Assembly (NCBI GenBank): GCA_022511355.1
Contig: JAFLRS010000009.1
Span: forward strand, 1 to 23,616
Source of the DNA: Alistipes sp.
GTDB taxonomy: Bacteria; Bacteroidota; Bacteroidia; Bacteroidales; Rikenellaceae
DNA: 23,616 bases
Direction: 5' to 3'
A program made the position numbers and the translations under genes. Shown here in pieces: positions 14,624 to 23,060 of this stretch. The notes under the pieces are model-generated. The model was not told where the DNA came from and did no database searches. It was given only the letters and a program-made list of their open reading frames with translations. Within the stretch, counting starts at the first letter, position 1; each line of letters opens with the position of its first letter.

Positions 14624-15433
14624 ATGAAACGCGGAGAGGTTGTTGCGGGAAGCAGGACCGCACTGGTTACCGGGGCTTCGGAGGGTATAGGCCGATGCTA
14701 TGCCGAACGTTTGGCGGCATTGGGTTATAATTTGGTGATAGTGAGTCATCACGAGGAGTCCATCGAGCGTGCGGCAGCCGAGATACGAGCGAAATCGCCT
14801 GCGGTTAGTGTGCGTGCGGTGACTATGGATTTGGCGCGTGAGCGTGCGGCATACGAACTCCATGAATTGATTGCGGGCGAGGGTATCGAGGTGGATGTGC
14901 TGATCAATAATGCCGGAATATTTTCGTTTCTCGACATTTTGAAGACTCCGACCGAACGTATTTCGCGTTTGTTGTTGTTGCATGATATGACGCTTACGTT
15001 GAATTGTCGTCTTTTCGGCGAGGATATGGTTCGTCGCGGAGGGGGGCATATACTTAATATGTCATCGTTTTCGATATGGATGCCGTTTCCGGGTTTGGCG
15101 TTGTACAGTGCGAGCAAATCATACGTAAAGAGTTTTTCTGTGGCATTTGCGAAGGAGGTTCGCGAGAATAATGTGCGATGCACGACGGTATGTCCGGCTG
15201 GGATAGCGACAGATTTGTACGGATTGCCGAAGAATTGGCAGCGATTCGGACTTCGTATCGGGGTACTTATGTCGGCGGACCGATGTGCGAAGCGAGGTTT
15301 GCGTGCGATGTGGCGAGGTCGGCGCACGTGTATACCTGATTGGTGGAATGCGATATTGATACCTTTGTGTCAGATTATTCCGTATCCGTTGATGAAGCAG
15401 ATGCGGAAATGGACGAACAGATTTCAGAAATAA
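14624..15433 (+). CDS. Short-chain dehydrogenase/reductase, candidate 3-hydroxysteroid dehydrogenase
   Basis: I start this 269-residue protein at the ATG at 14624, one base after the preceding stop; the frame extends further up but inside the upstream gene. It is a classical SDR: nucleotide-binding TGASEGIG (16-23), NNAG, catalytic S148 in MSSFS, and YSASK with Y161 and K165. PAGIATDLYG follows, as in HSD17B12/HSDL-like SDRs, and the C-terminal 50 residues are hydrophobic and basic (IPDWWNAILIPL), which could attach it to the membrane near its substrate. In the operon it would interconvert 3-oxo and 3-hydroxy groups of A-ring-reduced steroids or bile acids, as the 3-beta-HSDH does in published isoallolithocholate-forming Bacteroidota clusters. 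Stereospecificity (3-alpha or 3-beta) and cofactor cannot be read from the sequence. Transcription ends at the hairpin just after the stop. Confidence 0.88.
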   Translation: MKRGEVVAGSRTALVTGASEGIGRCYAERLAALGYNLVIVSHHEESIERAAAEIRAKSPAVSVRAVTMDLARERAAYELHELIAGEGIEVDVLINNAGIFSFLDILKTPTERISRLLLLHDMTLTLNCRLFGEDMVRRGGGHILNMSSFSIWMPFPGLALYSASKSYVKSFSVAFAKEVRENNVRCTTVCPAGIATDLYGLPKNWQRFGLRIGVLMSADRCAKRGLRAMWRGRRTCIPDWWNAILIPLCQIIPYPLMKQMRKWTNRFQK

Positions 15434-15434
15434 G

Positions 15435-15463
15435 AAAAAGCGCGTTTTCAAACGCGCTTTTTT
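15435..15463. terminator. Bidirectional terminator between the SDR gene and tsaD
   Basis: AAAAAGCGCGTTT (15435-15447) pairs with AAACGCGCTTTTT (15450-15462), a GC-core stem with a tight loop and T6 on the plus strand, A5/T5 on the other. It begins 2 bases after the SDR stop and serves both converging units. Confidence 0.9.
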
Positions 15464-15503
15464 ATTCTGTCGTTTTTGACCGCAAAAGGTGCCCAAAAAC
15501 TCT

Positions 15504-16529
15504 CTATTTCAAATCCTCGAGTCGGGCTACGGGTGCGACATCGAGAGTCGAAAATCGATTGTCGAGATAGCGATAATATCCGGCCAACGCTATCATTGCG
15601 GCGTTGTCGGTGGTGAATTTGAATTCGGGCAGGAAGGTTCTCCAGCCACGTTTGAGGCCCTCGGCCGTGATTCCGTTGCGCAGACCCGAATTCGCCGACA
15701 CTCCGCCGGCTATGGCTATATCTTTTATGCCGGTCTCTTTGGAAGCTTTGACCAGCTTGTCGAGCAGAATATCGACAATAGTCCGCTGGAGCGAAGCACA
15801 GAGGTCGGCTTTGTTTTTCTCTATGAAATCGGGATCTTCGGCCACGCGGTCGCGCAGAGTATAGAGGAAAGAGGTTTTGAGACCCGAGAAAGAGTAGTCG
15901 AATCCTTCGATTCGCGGTTTTGCGAATCTGAAAGCCTGAGCGTTGCCTTCTTTGGCGAGTTTGTCGATTACGGGTCCGCCCGGATATGGCAGTCCCATGA
16001 CCTTTGCGCACTTGTCGAAGGCTTCGCCTGCGGCGTCGTCGATGGTTGTTCCTATGATTTGAAACTCCCGCGGCGAGTTCACCTGTACGATTTGGGTATG
16101 TCCTCCGCTTACCAAAAGACAGAGAAAGGGGAATGAGGGGTGTTGTAGTTGCCGGTCGGGGAGGTCTATAAAGTGTGACATTATATGTCCCTGCAGGTGA
16201 TTGACTTCGACCATGGGGATATCGTGAGCGATGGCGAGTCCTTTGGTGAAGGACACGCCCACGAGCAGCGAGCCGAGGAGTCCGGGACCGCGAGTAAAGG
16301 CAATGGCATCGAGTTTGTCGGCAGTAATGCCGGCCTCTTTGAGTGCGGTATCGATGACGGGGACTATATTTTGCTGATGGGCTCTTGAGGCGAGTTCGGG
16401 TATTACGCCTCCGTATTTGACGTGTACGGCCTGCGAGGCTATGACGTTTGACAGGAGCGTGGTGTTGCGTATGACGGCCGCCGAGGTGTCGTCGCACGAG
16501 GATTCTATGCCGAGGATAGTGATGTCCAT
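15504..16529 (-). CDS. tsaD: tRNA N6-adenosine threonylcarbamoyltransferase
   Basis: TsaD transfers the threonylcarbamoyl group from TC-AMP to A37 of tRNAs reading ANN codons (t6A), together with TsaB and TsaE; it acts in the cytoplasm and is usually essential. The 341-residue protein shows the ASKHA fold start GIESSCDDTSAAV, the iron/zinc-binding HLQGH with H111 and H115, LLVSGGHTQ, the DAAGEAFDKCAK block, and DNAAMIALAG with the C-terminal metal aspartate. Length is usual. It stands alone, convergent with the SDR gene and divergent from tamB; tsaB and tsaE are not in the window. Confidence 0.97.
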   Translation of the reverse strand: MDITILGIESSCDDTSAAVIRNTTLLSNVIASQAVHVKYGGVIPELASRAHQQNIVPVIDTALKEAGITADKLDAIAFTRGPGLLGSLLVGVSFTKGLAIAHDIPMVEVNHLQGHIMSHFIDLPDRQLQHPSFPFLCLLVSGGHTQIVQVNSPREFQIIGTTIDDAAGEAFDKCAKVMGLPYPGGPVIDKLAKEGNAQAFRFAKPRIEGFDYSFSGLKTSFLYTLRDRVAEDPDFIEKNKADLCASLQRTIVDILLDKLVKASKETGIKDIAIAGGVSANSGLRNGITAEGLKRGWRTFLPEFKFTTDNAAMIALAGYYRYLDNRFSTLDVAPVARLEDLK

Positions 16530-16589
16530 AATGTTGTTAAAAAAGCGGTTTTTATGGGGTTGCGATGGTATTTATTCGCGAATAATTCT

Positions 16590-16597
16590 TAACTTTG
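16590..16597 (+). promoter_or_regulatory. Candidate -7 box for tamB
   Basis: TAACTTTG matches TAnnTTTG and lies 30 bases before the GTG start at 16628, implying a leader of about 24 bases. No -33 TTTG at the right spacing. Confidence 0.5.
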
Positions 16598-16627
16598 TAG
16601 GTTATAATGCAGTAATATGCGGTTTTC

Positions 16628-19600
16628 GTGCGCAAAGTTATAAAAATATTGGTAAAACTGATATCGGCGGCGATTTTGTTGTTGCTGGTTTTGCCGTTGT
16701 CGGTTTCGTTGCTGTTGGATATTCCGGCGGTGCAGAACTATATTGTGCATAAGGCTGCATCTGTGGCGTCGGAGCATTTGGAGACGCGAGTGAGCATCGA
16801 CCGTGTGAATATAGGTTTGCTGAACAAGATACGTGTTTACGGCATTTATGTTGAGGATTATCAACGTGATACGTTGCTTTATGCGAAGGAGTTGCGGGCG
16901 TTGGTGACGGGAGTCGGGATGTTCGGCGAGGGTTTGGTATTCAGTTCTGCGTCGTTGGACGGAGTGAAGCTGTTTATTACGGAGTCGCCCGACAGTGTTA
17001 TGAACATCAAGCAGATTGTAGACCGTTTGAGTCGTCGCAAGGGCAAGGGTAATTTTCGTTTGTCGATACATCGTGCCGACATTTCCGATATGGAGCTTCG
17101 CATCGAGCGTTTGGAGCATCGCAATCCCGAATACGGAGTCGATTACGGCAATATGCGGTTGTCGGGTTTGAGCGGCCGCGTGAGCGGGCTTGCGATTGCG
17201 GGCAGCAAGATTACGGGTCATGCGGAGGGTCTGTCGTTCCGTGAGCGCAGCGGATTCGAGTTGAATTCGATGGATGGCGATTTCGAGGTAGACCGCGGAT
17301 TCGTAGGTTTGGGCGACACTCGTTTGCGGACCGACGAGTCGGATATTATGTTGCGGTCGCTTACGCTGACGGGCGGAGAGTGGAGCCGGTACAAGGATTT
17401 CATCAGTAATGTGACGATAGATGCGACGGCCGAGAAGAGTGTGGTTTCGAGCAATGATGTAGGCTATTTTGCGCCGTCGATACGTCGTTGGCGGAGTACG
17501 GTGAGTGATTTGTCGCTTTCGATGAACGGTACGGTTTCCGATTTTCGCGGTTCTGTCGGAGGTGCGCGCATCAACGGTCGGAGCGAGTTGGTGGGCGATA
17601 TTTCGGCGAAGGGTTTGCCGGATGTGGGTCGTTCGCGTTTTTCGCTCGATTTGAGCCGTCTGCATACCGACAGCCGCGAGATTGCGGAGCTTGCGCGCAA
17701 TATAGCCGGGGTAGAGATTCCTTCGACGGCGGGCGAGATTCTGCATCGTGCGGGAGGTGTGACGCTGGCCGGCAGTTTCAACGGTTCGTTGCGTTCGTTC
17801 AGGAGTCGCGGCCGTCTCGACACCGAGGCCGGTTCGTTGCGTTTCGATGCGGCGATGCGTCCCGATGAGGAGGCTGTTCATGCGATAGAGGCCCGAGTTG
17901 CGTCGCGCCGGCTCGATTTGGGCCGTCTGCTTGCTCAGAAGATGCTGGGCGATGCCGGTTTTTCGGTGGAGGGTGACGGCACGTTCGGCGGCGGCAGTTA
18001 CGACATGAATATCTCGGGAGACATTTCGCGTTTCACGGTTGGCGGTTACGGATGCGATTCGATTGGGGTGTCGGGCCGGGCTGCCGACGGAGACATACGG
18101 GCATTGATGACGGTTCGCGACAAGGCTTTGGACCTCGACATGAATGCGATATTGGGTTTGCAGCGCGAATCGGAGCCGTCATACGATATGGTTATGACGC
18201 TGCGTCATGCCGATTTGTCGGCTATGGGCATCAACCGTCGCGATTCGGTTTCGATGCTTTCGGCGGAGGTCGGATTGAGTGCCGAGGGCCGTATTCCCGA
18301 CGAGTTGAACGGAATGTTGAGTCTGGCCGATGCCCGTTATGTTTACGATACGGGCGAGGTGGAGTCGGAGTATATGAGTGTCACGTTGGAGAGCAACGAA
18401 GATACCCGTTCGGTGAAGTTGTCTTCGGATTTTGCGGATGCCGTTTTCGAGAGCCGCAACAACTACAAGGATGTGTTGGCATATGTGAAGGCGATTGTAG
18501 CTTCATATCTGCCGTTGCTTTACGGTGACGGTTCGTCGTCGGTTTCTGCTCACGATTCGGAGGAGAGCGACGAGCATCTTCACAGTGTTTCGCTGCTTTC
18601 GGTTCTTGTGAAGGATTTCAATCCGATAGCGGATGCGGTATCGCGCGGATTGCAGATTGCGGACGGTTCGCAGATAAATGTGCTTTTGGATCCGGTGTGC
18701 GACCGTTTCATGATGCGAGCCCACTCCGACTACATCGAGCGTGAACGGTTGCTGGCGACTTCGTTGCGGATGGATGCCTCGAACGAGGGCGATTCTTTGG
18801 CTGTTCGTATGACGGCCGGAGATTTGTATGTTGGGACGCTCCACATTCCCGAGCTTACGTTGCACGGAGCGGCGCGCGACAACACGATTTCGCTGAACGG
18901 CGATTTTGTGGATACGGTTCGGACTTTTTCGGGCATGGTCGATGTTTCGGCGCGTTTGCGTCGCGATTCGGTTACTCGCCGTCGCGGAGTGGATATCGAT
19001 TTCCGTCCCTCGTACATTGCCAGTCGCGACAATCGGTGGGATATTACGGCGGGCATGATTACGGCTGACTCTTCGCGTGTGGAGATAGACCGTTTTGCGG
19101 TTCGCAATTCGCGTCAGGAGCTGTTGGTAAACGGAGTTGCGTCGCGCAGCCGCGAGGATTCGCTGATGCTTACGCTGCGCGATTTCGACCTGTCGCCTTT
19201 CACTCAGGTGGTGGACCGTTTGGGATACAGCCTCGAGGGTCGCACCAACGGATATGCGAAGGTAAAATCGGCGTTGCAGGGCAGCAGCATCGTGGCCAAT
19301 ATACGCCTTGACAGTTTGGCTGTGAACACGTTGCCGGTGAAGGCCTTGGAGTTCGATTCGCGATGGGATTTCGAGCGCAACCGTGCGCGGTTCACGCTCT
19401 CCACGGTTGCGGAGCGCGACACGGTCATTCGCGGATTCTATGTACCGTCGGAGGTGCGTTATCTGGCGCGTTTGAAGGCGGACAGTCTGGATATGGCGCT
19501 GCTCGACCCGATGCTTAAGGGTGTGGTTTCGGAGACTGCGGGAACGGCGGCGGCGGATCTGACGCTTACGGGCGAGCGTCGCGCGGCGGAGCTTCACGGC

Positions 19601-21187
19601 GACATTACGGTGCGCGATTTGAGTACGAAGGTCGATTTCACGCAGGTGACCTATTCTGTTCCGGAGGCACACATTGCGGTGCGCGACAATCTGTTCAGGG
19701 TGGAGCCGGTGACGGTTTACGACACCGAGGGCCGCAGCGGCCGTATGTGGTTCGACCTGAGTCTGAATCATTTGTCGAATATTTCCTACACTCTGAATGT
19801 GGTTCCGGAGCGGATGTTGGTACTCAATACCACTTCGCGCGACAACGACTATTTCTACGGCAAGGTTTACGCGAGCGGAGCTGCGACCATCGAGGGTGAC
19901 AAGAGCGGAGTGAATATGGATATAGTGGCATCGACGGAGGACAATTCGGAGTTTTTCATGCCGTTGTCGAGCAAGTCGAATGTTTCTAATGCCGATTTCG
20001 TGATTTTCGAGAGTGCGGACAAGCCCGACACGACCGATTTTTTGGTGCGCAAGAAGATGATGTTCGAACGTCGTCAGCGTCAGCGTACATCTTCGGCGGG
20101 CAGGATGGACATCAACATGGCGTTGGATGTGCGTCCCAATGCGCAGTTCCAGTTGGTTATCGACCCCACGGTGGGCGATATTATCAAGGGTCGCGGCGAG
20201 GGAGCTTTGAATATTCATGTCAATCCTAAGGCCAATATTTTCGAGATGTACGGCGACTACACCATATCGGAGGGAAGTTATCTGTTCACGTTGCAGAACA
20301 TCATCAACAAGAAGTTCATCATCGAGGAGGGTTCCACTATTCAGTGGACGGGCGAGCCTGTGGATGCGTTGCTCAACATCGATGCCGTTTACAAGTTGAA
20401 GGCGTCGCTGCAGCCTTTGCTGGCGGGGAGCGTATCGTCGTCGAATGTACCTACGCGAGCGGTGCCGGTGGAGTGTATAATTCATCTTAACGACCGTTTG
20501 ACGAATCCTACGGTGACGTTCGACGTGGAGGTTCCGAATGCTGACCCCGACGTACAGTCGCTTGTTGCGAATGCGTTGAGTACGCCCGAGAGTCGTTCTC
20601 AGCAGTTTTTGTATTTGCTGGTTGCGAACAGTTTCATTTCGGAGGCTTCGGCTGACACGTCGGCGACGCTTGGGGTCACGGCATCGGCGGCGACGGGTTT
20701 CGAGTTGTTGTCAAATCAGTTGAGCAACTGGTTGTCGGCTGACACGTATAATATAGTGATACGCTACCGGCCGAAGACCGAGATGACCAGTGACGAGGTG
20801 GATATAGGATTTTCCACCGAGTTGGTAAACAATCGTTTGTTGTTGGAGGTTGAGGGCAACTATCTTGTAGACCGTTCGATGGCGGCGAATCAGAACTCCA
20901 ATCTGATGGGCGAGGCTTATTTGACGTGGTTGATCGACCGTGCGGGGAATTTGCGTTTGAAGGGTTTCACGCATACCATCGACCGTTTCGACGAGAACCA
21001 GGGACTTCAGGAGACGGGCATAGGTATTTATTATAAGGAGAGTTTCAACAATTTGAAGGATTTGAAGCAGCGTGTTCGCGACCGATTCACGCTTCGCAAC
21101 CGTCGTATCCGCAAGGAGGAGCGTCGCAACGCTGGTACGTCGTCGGAGTCGGAAAGCGGTGAAGTGGATGAAAAAATTGTAAATTGA
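16628..21187 (+). CDS. tamB: TamB/DUF490-domain translocation and assembly module protein
   Basis: This very large protein (1519 residues) has one N-terminal membrane anchor (about 5-30) followed by a periplasmic body of repeated beta-strand segments and a C-terminal TamB/DUF490 domain (roughly 1060-1480). Typical C-terminal pieces are FEMYGDYTISEGSYLFTLQN, LNDRLTNPTVTFDVEVPN, QQFLYLLVANSF and GIGIYYKESF. AsmA/TamB proteins form a long hydrophobic groove bridging the two membranes and are implicated in phospholipid transport and outer-membrane protein assembly. The start is GTG at 16628: an in-frame TAA at 16613 leaves no other upstream choice, and the encoded MRKVIKILVKLI fits the anchor. 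No TamA/Omp85 gene is adjacent. It is divergent from tsaD, and the ExbB gene starts 92 bases after its stop. The tail past residue 1490 is charged and Ser/Glu-rich. Confidence 0.92.
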   Translation: MRKVIKILVKLISAAILLLLVLPLSVSLLLDIPAVQNYIVHKAASVASEHLETRVSIDRVNIGLLNKIRVYGIYVEDYQRDTLLYAKELRALVTGVGMFGEGLVFSSASLDGVKLFITESPDSVMNIKQIVDRLSRRKGKGNFRLSIHRADISDMELRIERLEHRNPEYGVDYGNMRLSGLSGRVSGLAIAGSKITGHAEGLSFRERSGFELNSMDGDFEVDRGFVGLGDTRLRTDESDIMLRSLTLTGGEWSRYKDFISNVTIDATAEKSVVSSNDVGYFAPSIRRWRSTVSDLSLSMNGTVSDFRGSVGGARINGRSELVGDISAKGLPDVGRSRFSLDLSRLHTDSREIAELARNIAGVEIPSTAGEILHRAGGVTLAGSFNGSLRSFRSRGRLDTEAGSLRFDAAMRPDEEAVHAIEARVASRRLDLGRLLAQKMLGDAGFSVEGDGTFGGGSYDMNISGDISRFTVGGYGCDSIGVSGRAADGDIRALMTVRDKALDLDMNAILGLQRESEPSYDMVMTLRHADLSAMGINRRDSVSMLSAEVGLSAEGRIPDELNGMLSLADARYVYDTGEVESEYMSVTLESNEDTRSVKLSSDFADAVFESRNNYKDVLAYVKAIVASYLPLLYGDGSSSVSAHDSEESDEHLHSVSLLSVLVKDFNPIADAVSRGLQIADGSQINVLLDPVCDRFMMRAHSDYIERERLLATSLRMDASNEGDSLAVRMTAGDLYVGTLHIPELTLHGAARDNTISLNGDFVDTVRTFSGMVDVSARLRRDSVTRRRGVDIDFRPSYIASRDNRWDITAGMITADSSRVEIDRFAVRNSRQELLVNGVASRSREDSLMLTLRDFDLSPFTQVVDRLGYSLEGRTNGYAKVKSALQGSSIVANIRLDSLAVNTLPVKALEFDSRWDFERNRARFTLSTVAERDTVIRGFYVPSEVRYLARLKADSLDMALLDPMLKGVVSETAGTAAADLTLTGERRAAELHGDITVRDLSTKVDFTQVTYSVPEAHIAVRDNLFRVEPVTVYDTEGRSGRMWFDLSLNHLSNISYTLNVVPERMLVLNTTSRDNDYFYGKVYASGAATIEGDKSGVNMDIVASTEDNSEFFMPLSSKSNVSNADFVIFESADKPDTTDFLVRKKMMFERRQRQRTSSAGRMDINMALDVRPNAQFQLVIDPTVGDIIKGRGEGALNIHVNPKANIFEMYGDYTISEGSYLFTLQNIINKKFIIEEGSTIQWTGEPVDALLNIDAVYKLKASLQPLLAGSVSSSNVPTRAVPVECIIHLNDRLTNPTVTFDVEVPNADPDVQSLVANALSTPESRSQQFLYLLVANSFISEASADTSATLGVTASAATGFELLSNQLSNWLSADTYNIVIRYRPKTEMTSDEVDIGFSTELVNNRLLLEVEGNYLVDRSMAANQNSNLMGEAYLTWLIDRAGNLRLKGFTHTIDRFDENQGLQETGIGIYYKESFNNLKDLKQRVRDRFTLRNRRIRKEERRNAGTSSESESGEVDEKIVN
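16633..16640 (-). promoter_or_regulatory. Weak candidate -7 box for tsaD inside the tamB start
   Basis: The minus strand reads TAACTTTG within the first codons of tamB, giving a tsaD leader of about 95 bases. It is the only TAnnTTTG match between the two genes on that strand; it may be chance. Confidence 0.25.
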
Positions 21188-21279
21188 CGGAAAAATATGT
21201 AAATTAGCGACGTGAATTTGCTGTTTTGTGCGGCATTGGAGTTGGGAAAAATATAATAACGATAAAACAGAAAGAGATT

Positions 21280-21963
21280 ATGGTAAATTTATTACAGGCT
21301 TTGGAGTCGGTTGCCGAGGTCGCGACCGTTGAGGCTAACAAAGTGGGATTGTGGGAGTTGTTCAACAAAGGCGGATGGCTTATGTGGGTTTTGCTGTTGT
21401 TGGGCGGACTTACGATTTTCATTTTTATAGAGCGATTTTTGGCTATCCGCAGTGCGTCGGGATTAGACATGAATTTCATGAACCGCATTCGCGACTACAT
21501 CTATGACGGCAAGATAGAGTCGGCCATTGACCTGTGCAAGAAGACGGACACGCCTATTGCGCGCATGGTCGAGAAGGGCATCGAGCGATTGGGTCGTCCG
21601 ATGAACGATGTACAGACGGCGATTGAGAACGTAGCGAACCTCGAGGTTTCGAAGCTTGAGAACGGTCTTCCGTTTTTGGCCACGATTGCGGGCGGAGCGC
21701 CGATGATAGGTTTTCTGGGCACGGTAATCGGTATGGTTCAGACCTTTATGGAGATGTCGGCGGCTGGCGGCACTGTTGATTTGGCATTGTTGTCGGGCGG
21801 TATGTACATCGCGATGGTGACGACGGTTGGCGGTTTGATAGTCGGTATTCCGGCCTATTTCGGATACAACTATTTAGTTGCCCGCATCGAGAAGTTGGTA
21901 TTCCGCATGGAGGCCAATTCGATAGCGTTCATGGACATTTTGAATCAACCGGTTAAAAAGTAG
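21280..21963 (+). CDS. exbB: MotA/TolQ/ExbB proton channel family protein
   Basis: I start this 227-residue protein at ATG 21280, preceded by an AGAAAGAGA purine run, rather than at the in-frame TTG at 21226. It is the proton-channel subunit that, with ExbD, harvests proton-motive force for TonB. Three membrane helices are visible: about 33-51, 132-156 (ATIAGGAPMIGFLGTVIG) and 172-200 (LSGGMYIAMVTTVGGLIVGIP). T148 and T181/T182 match the channel threonines of the family. The long cytoplasmic loop between helices 1 and 2 (PIARMVEKGIERL, then ENVANLEVSKLENGL) is typical. exbD, tonB and a DUF1573 gene follow with gaps or overlaps of a few bases. A TolQ role cannot be excluded on sequence, but no Pal or TolB is nearby. 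Confidence 0.92.
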   Translation: MVNLLQALESVAEVATVEANKVGLWELFNKGGWLMWVLLLLGGLTIFIFIERFLAIRSASGLDMNFMNRIRDYIYDGKIESAIDLCKKTDTPIARMVEKGIERLGRPMNDVQTAIENVANLEVSKLENGLPFLATIAGGAPMIGFLGTVIGMVQTFMEMSAAGGTVDLALLSGGMYIAMVTTVGGLIVGIPAYFGYNYLVARIEKLVFRMEANSIAFMDILNQPVKK

Positions 21964-21969
21964 GTAGTT

Positions 21970-22371
21970 ATGGCGATAAAGTACGGTTCGAAGGTCGATA
22001 AGTCGTTTGCATCGTCGGCGATGACCGACCTGATGTTTCTGCTGTTGATTTTCATGCTTATAGCCACCACGCTGATAAATCCCAATGCTCTGAAGCTGAC
22101 TTTGCCGAAGAGTTCGAACCAGCTTAAGGACAAGGCGATAACCACGGTGTCGATAGAGCAGAACGGTTCTTCATACAACTACTACGTCGAACTCGAGCCG
22201 GTAGACGGCATCGAGGGAGTTGCGCGTGCGTTGCGTGTGCGGTTGGATGGTCAGGAGCAGCCGACGGTTTCGCTGCACTGCGACAAGACGGTCGCTGTGG
22301 ATGAGGTGGTGAAGGTTATGAACATTGCCAAGGACAACGACTACAAACTGATTTTGGCAACCCAACCCTGA
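21970..22371 (+). CDS. exbD: ExbD/TolR family biopolymer transport protein
   Basis: This 133-residue inner-membrane protein pairs with ExbB. It has a short cytoplasmic N-terminus, one membrane helix (about 18-36) starting MTDLMFLLLIFMLIATT, in which D20 is the protonatable aspartate equivalent to E. coli ExbD D25, and a periplasmic domain of about 95 residues ending in the usual strand-helix-strand pattern (TVSLHCDKTVAVDEVVKVMN). Length and topology are standard. It begins 6 bases after exbB and its stop overlaps the start of the TonB gene (TGATG), pointing to translational coupling. Confidence 0.92.
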   Translation: MAIKYGSKVDKSFASSAMTDLMFLLLIFMLIATTLINPNALKLTLPKSSNQLKDKAITTVSIEQNGSSYNYYVELEPVDGIEGVARALRVRLDGQEQPTVSLHCDKTVAVDEVVKVMNIAKDNDYKLILATQP

Positions 22372-23060
22372 TGGAGTATTACGAGCGTAACGAGAAGCGG
22401 CCCGTGATATGGGCGTTATTGGCTGCGGCACTCTATTTTGTTGTGGCTGTGACTCTTTTCGCGGTTGTGAGGTTCGATCTTGATGCTTTTGCGCGTTCGG
22501 TTGACGAGATTATTGTGGAGTTTGTCGAGCCGGAGCCGAAGAGTGAACCGCAGCCTCCGCGGCCGAAGGTTGCCGAGCCGCAGATGCACGATCATGTGTC
22601 GGCGGAGCAGAACGAGCAGCAGGTTAGCGGCACCGATCAGGAGACCCGCACGGTCAATCCGCGTGCGCTGTTCCGCATGAACAAGGGCGGCAGCGACGAG
22701 CCTGAGAATGCCGGCAATCCGAAGGCAGCCGAGGGCGAGACCGACGCTGCGAAGGGTGACGGCGGGGGACTGAACCCCATAGGCAACGACCAGTTGGACA
22801 AGGGTTTGCAGGGTCGCGGATTGGTAGGCGCACTGCCTCGTCCCTCTTACCCGGGCAATCGCAGCGGCAAAATTGTTATCCGTGTGATAATCGATGGGTC
22901 GGGACGTGTTACCAAAGCTGAATACGAGCCTGCGGGTTCCACGTCGTCGGACGGTGCATTGATAGACGCGGCGAAAGCTGCGGCCCTCAAGGCTGTTTTC
23001 ACGGAGAGCGAGGCTCCTGTGGACGGCGGAACGATAACTTACTATTTCAATTTGAAATGA
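22371..23060 (+). CDS. TonB-family energy transducer, ExbBD-linked
   Basis: The 229-residue protein has a short cytoplasmic start, a membrane helix (about 12-33), a Pro/Glu/Lys-rich spacer typical of TonB and TolA (EPEPKSEPQPPRPK, about 53-66), a flexible Gly/Asn/Asp-rich middle, and a C-terminal TonB-like domain (about 150-229): GKIVIRVIIDGSGRVTKAEY and ending GGTITYYFNLK. It would span the periplasm and pass energy from ExbB-ExbD to outer-membrane receptors. It starts on the overlapping TGATG of exbD and ends by overlapping the DUF1573 gene (ATGATG). Unlike the TonB-like protein at 6021, it has the usual proline-rich spacer and ExbBD beside it. The C-terminal domain is TonB-like but the middle also resembles TolA-type linkers. 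Confidence 0.88.
   Translation: MEYYERNEKRPVIWALLAAALYFVVAVTLFAVVRFDLDAFARSVDEIIVEFVEPEPKSEPQPPRPKVAEPQMHDHVSAEQNEQQVSGTDQETRTVNPRALFRMNKGGSDEPENAGNPKAAEGETDAAKGDGGGLNPIGNDQLDKGLQGRGLVGALPRPSYPGNRSGKIVIRVIIDGSGRVTKAEYEPAGSTSSDGALIDAAKAAALKAVFTESEAPVDGGTITYYFNLK

Noticed and set aside
13351..14625. 424-codon open frame on the minus strand
   Set aside because: Antisense to the Old Yellow Enzyme gene, which has clear family motifs; the antisense product has none.
18503..20485. 660-codon open frame on the minus strand
   Set aside because: It lies wholly inside tamB; its product is rich in His, Arg, Ile and Gln with no domain, as expected from antisense reading of a strongly biased gene.
21226..21279. 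TTG start for exbB
   Set aside because: The extra residues are not exbB-like; ATG 21280 has a purine-rich upstream stretch and gives the usual length.
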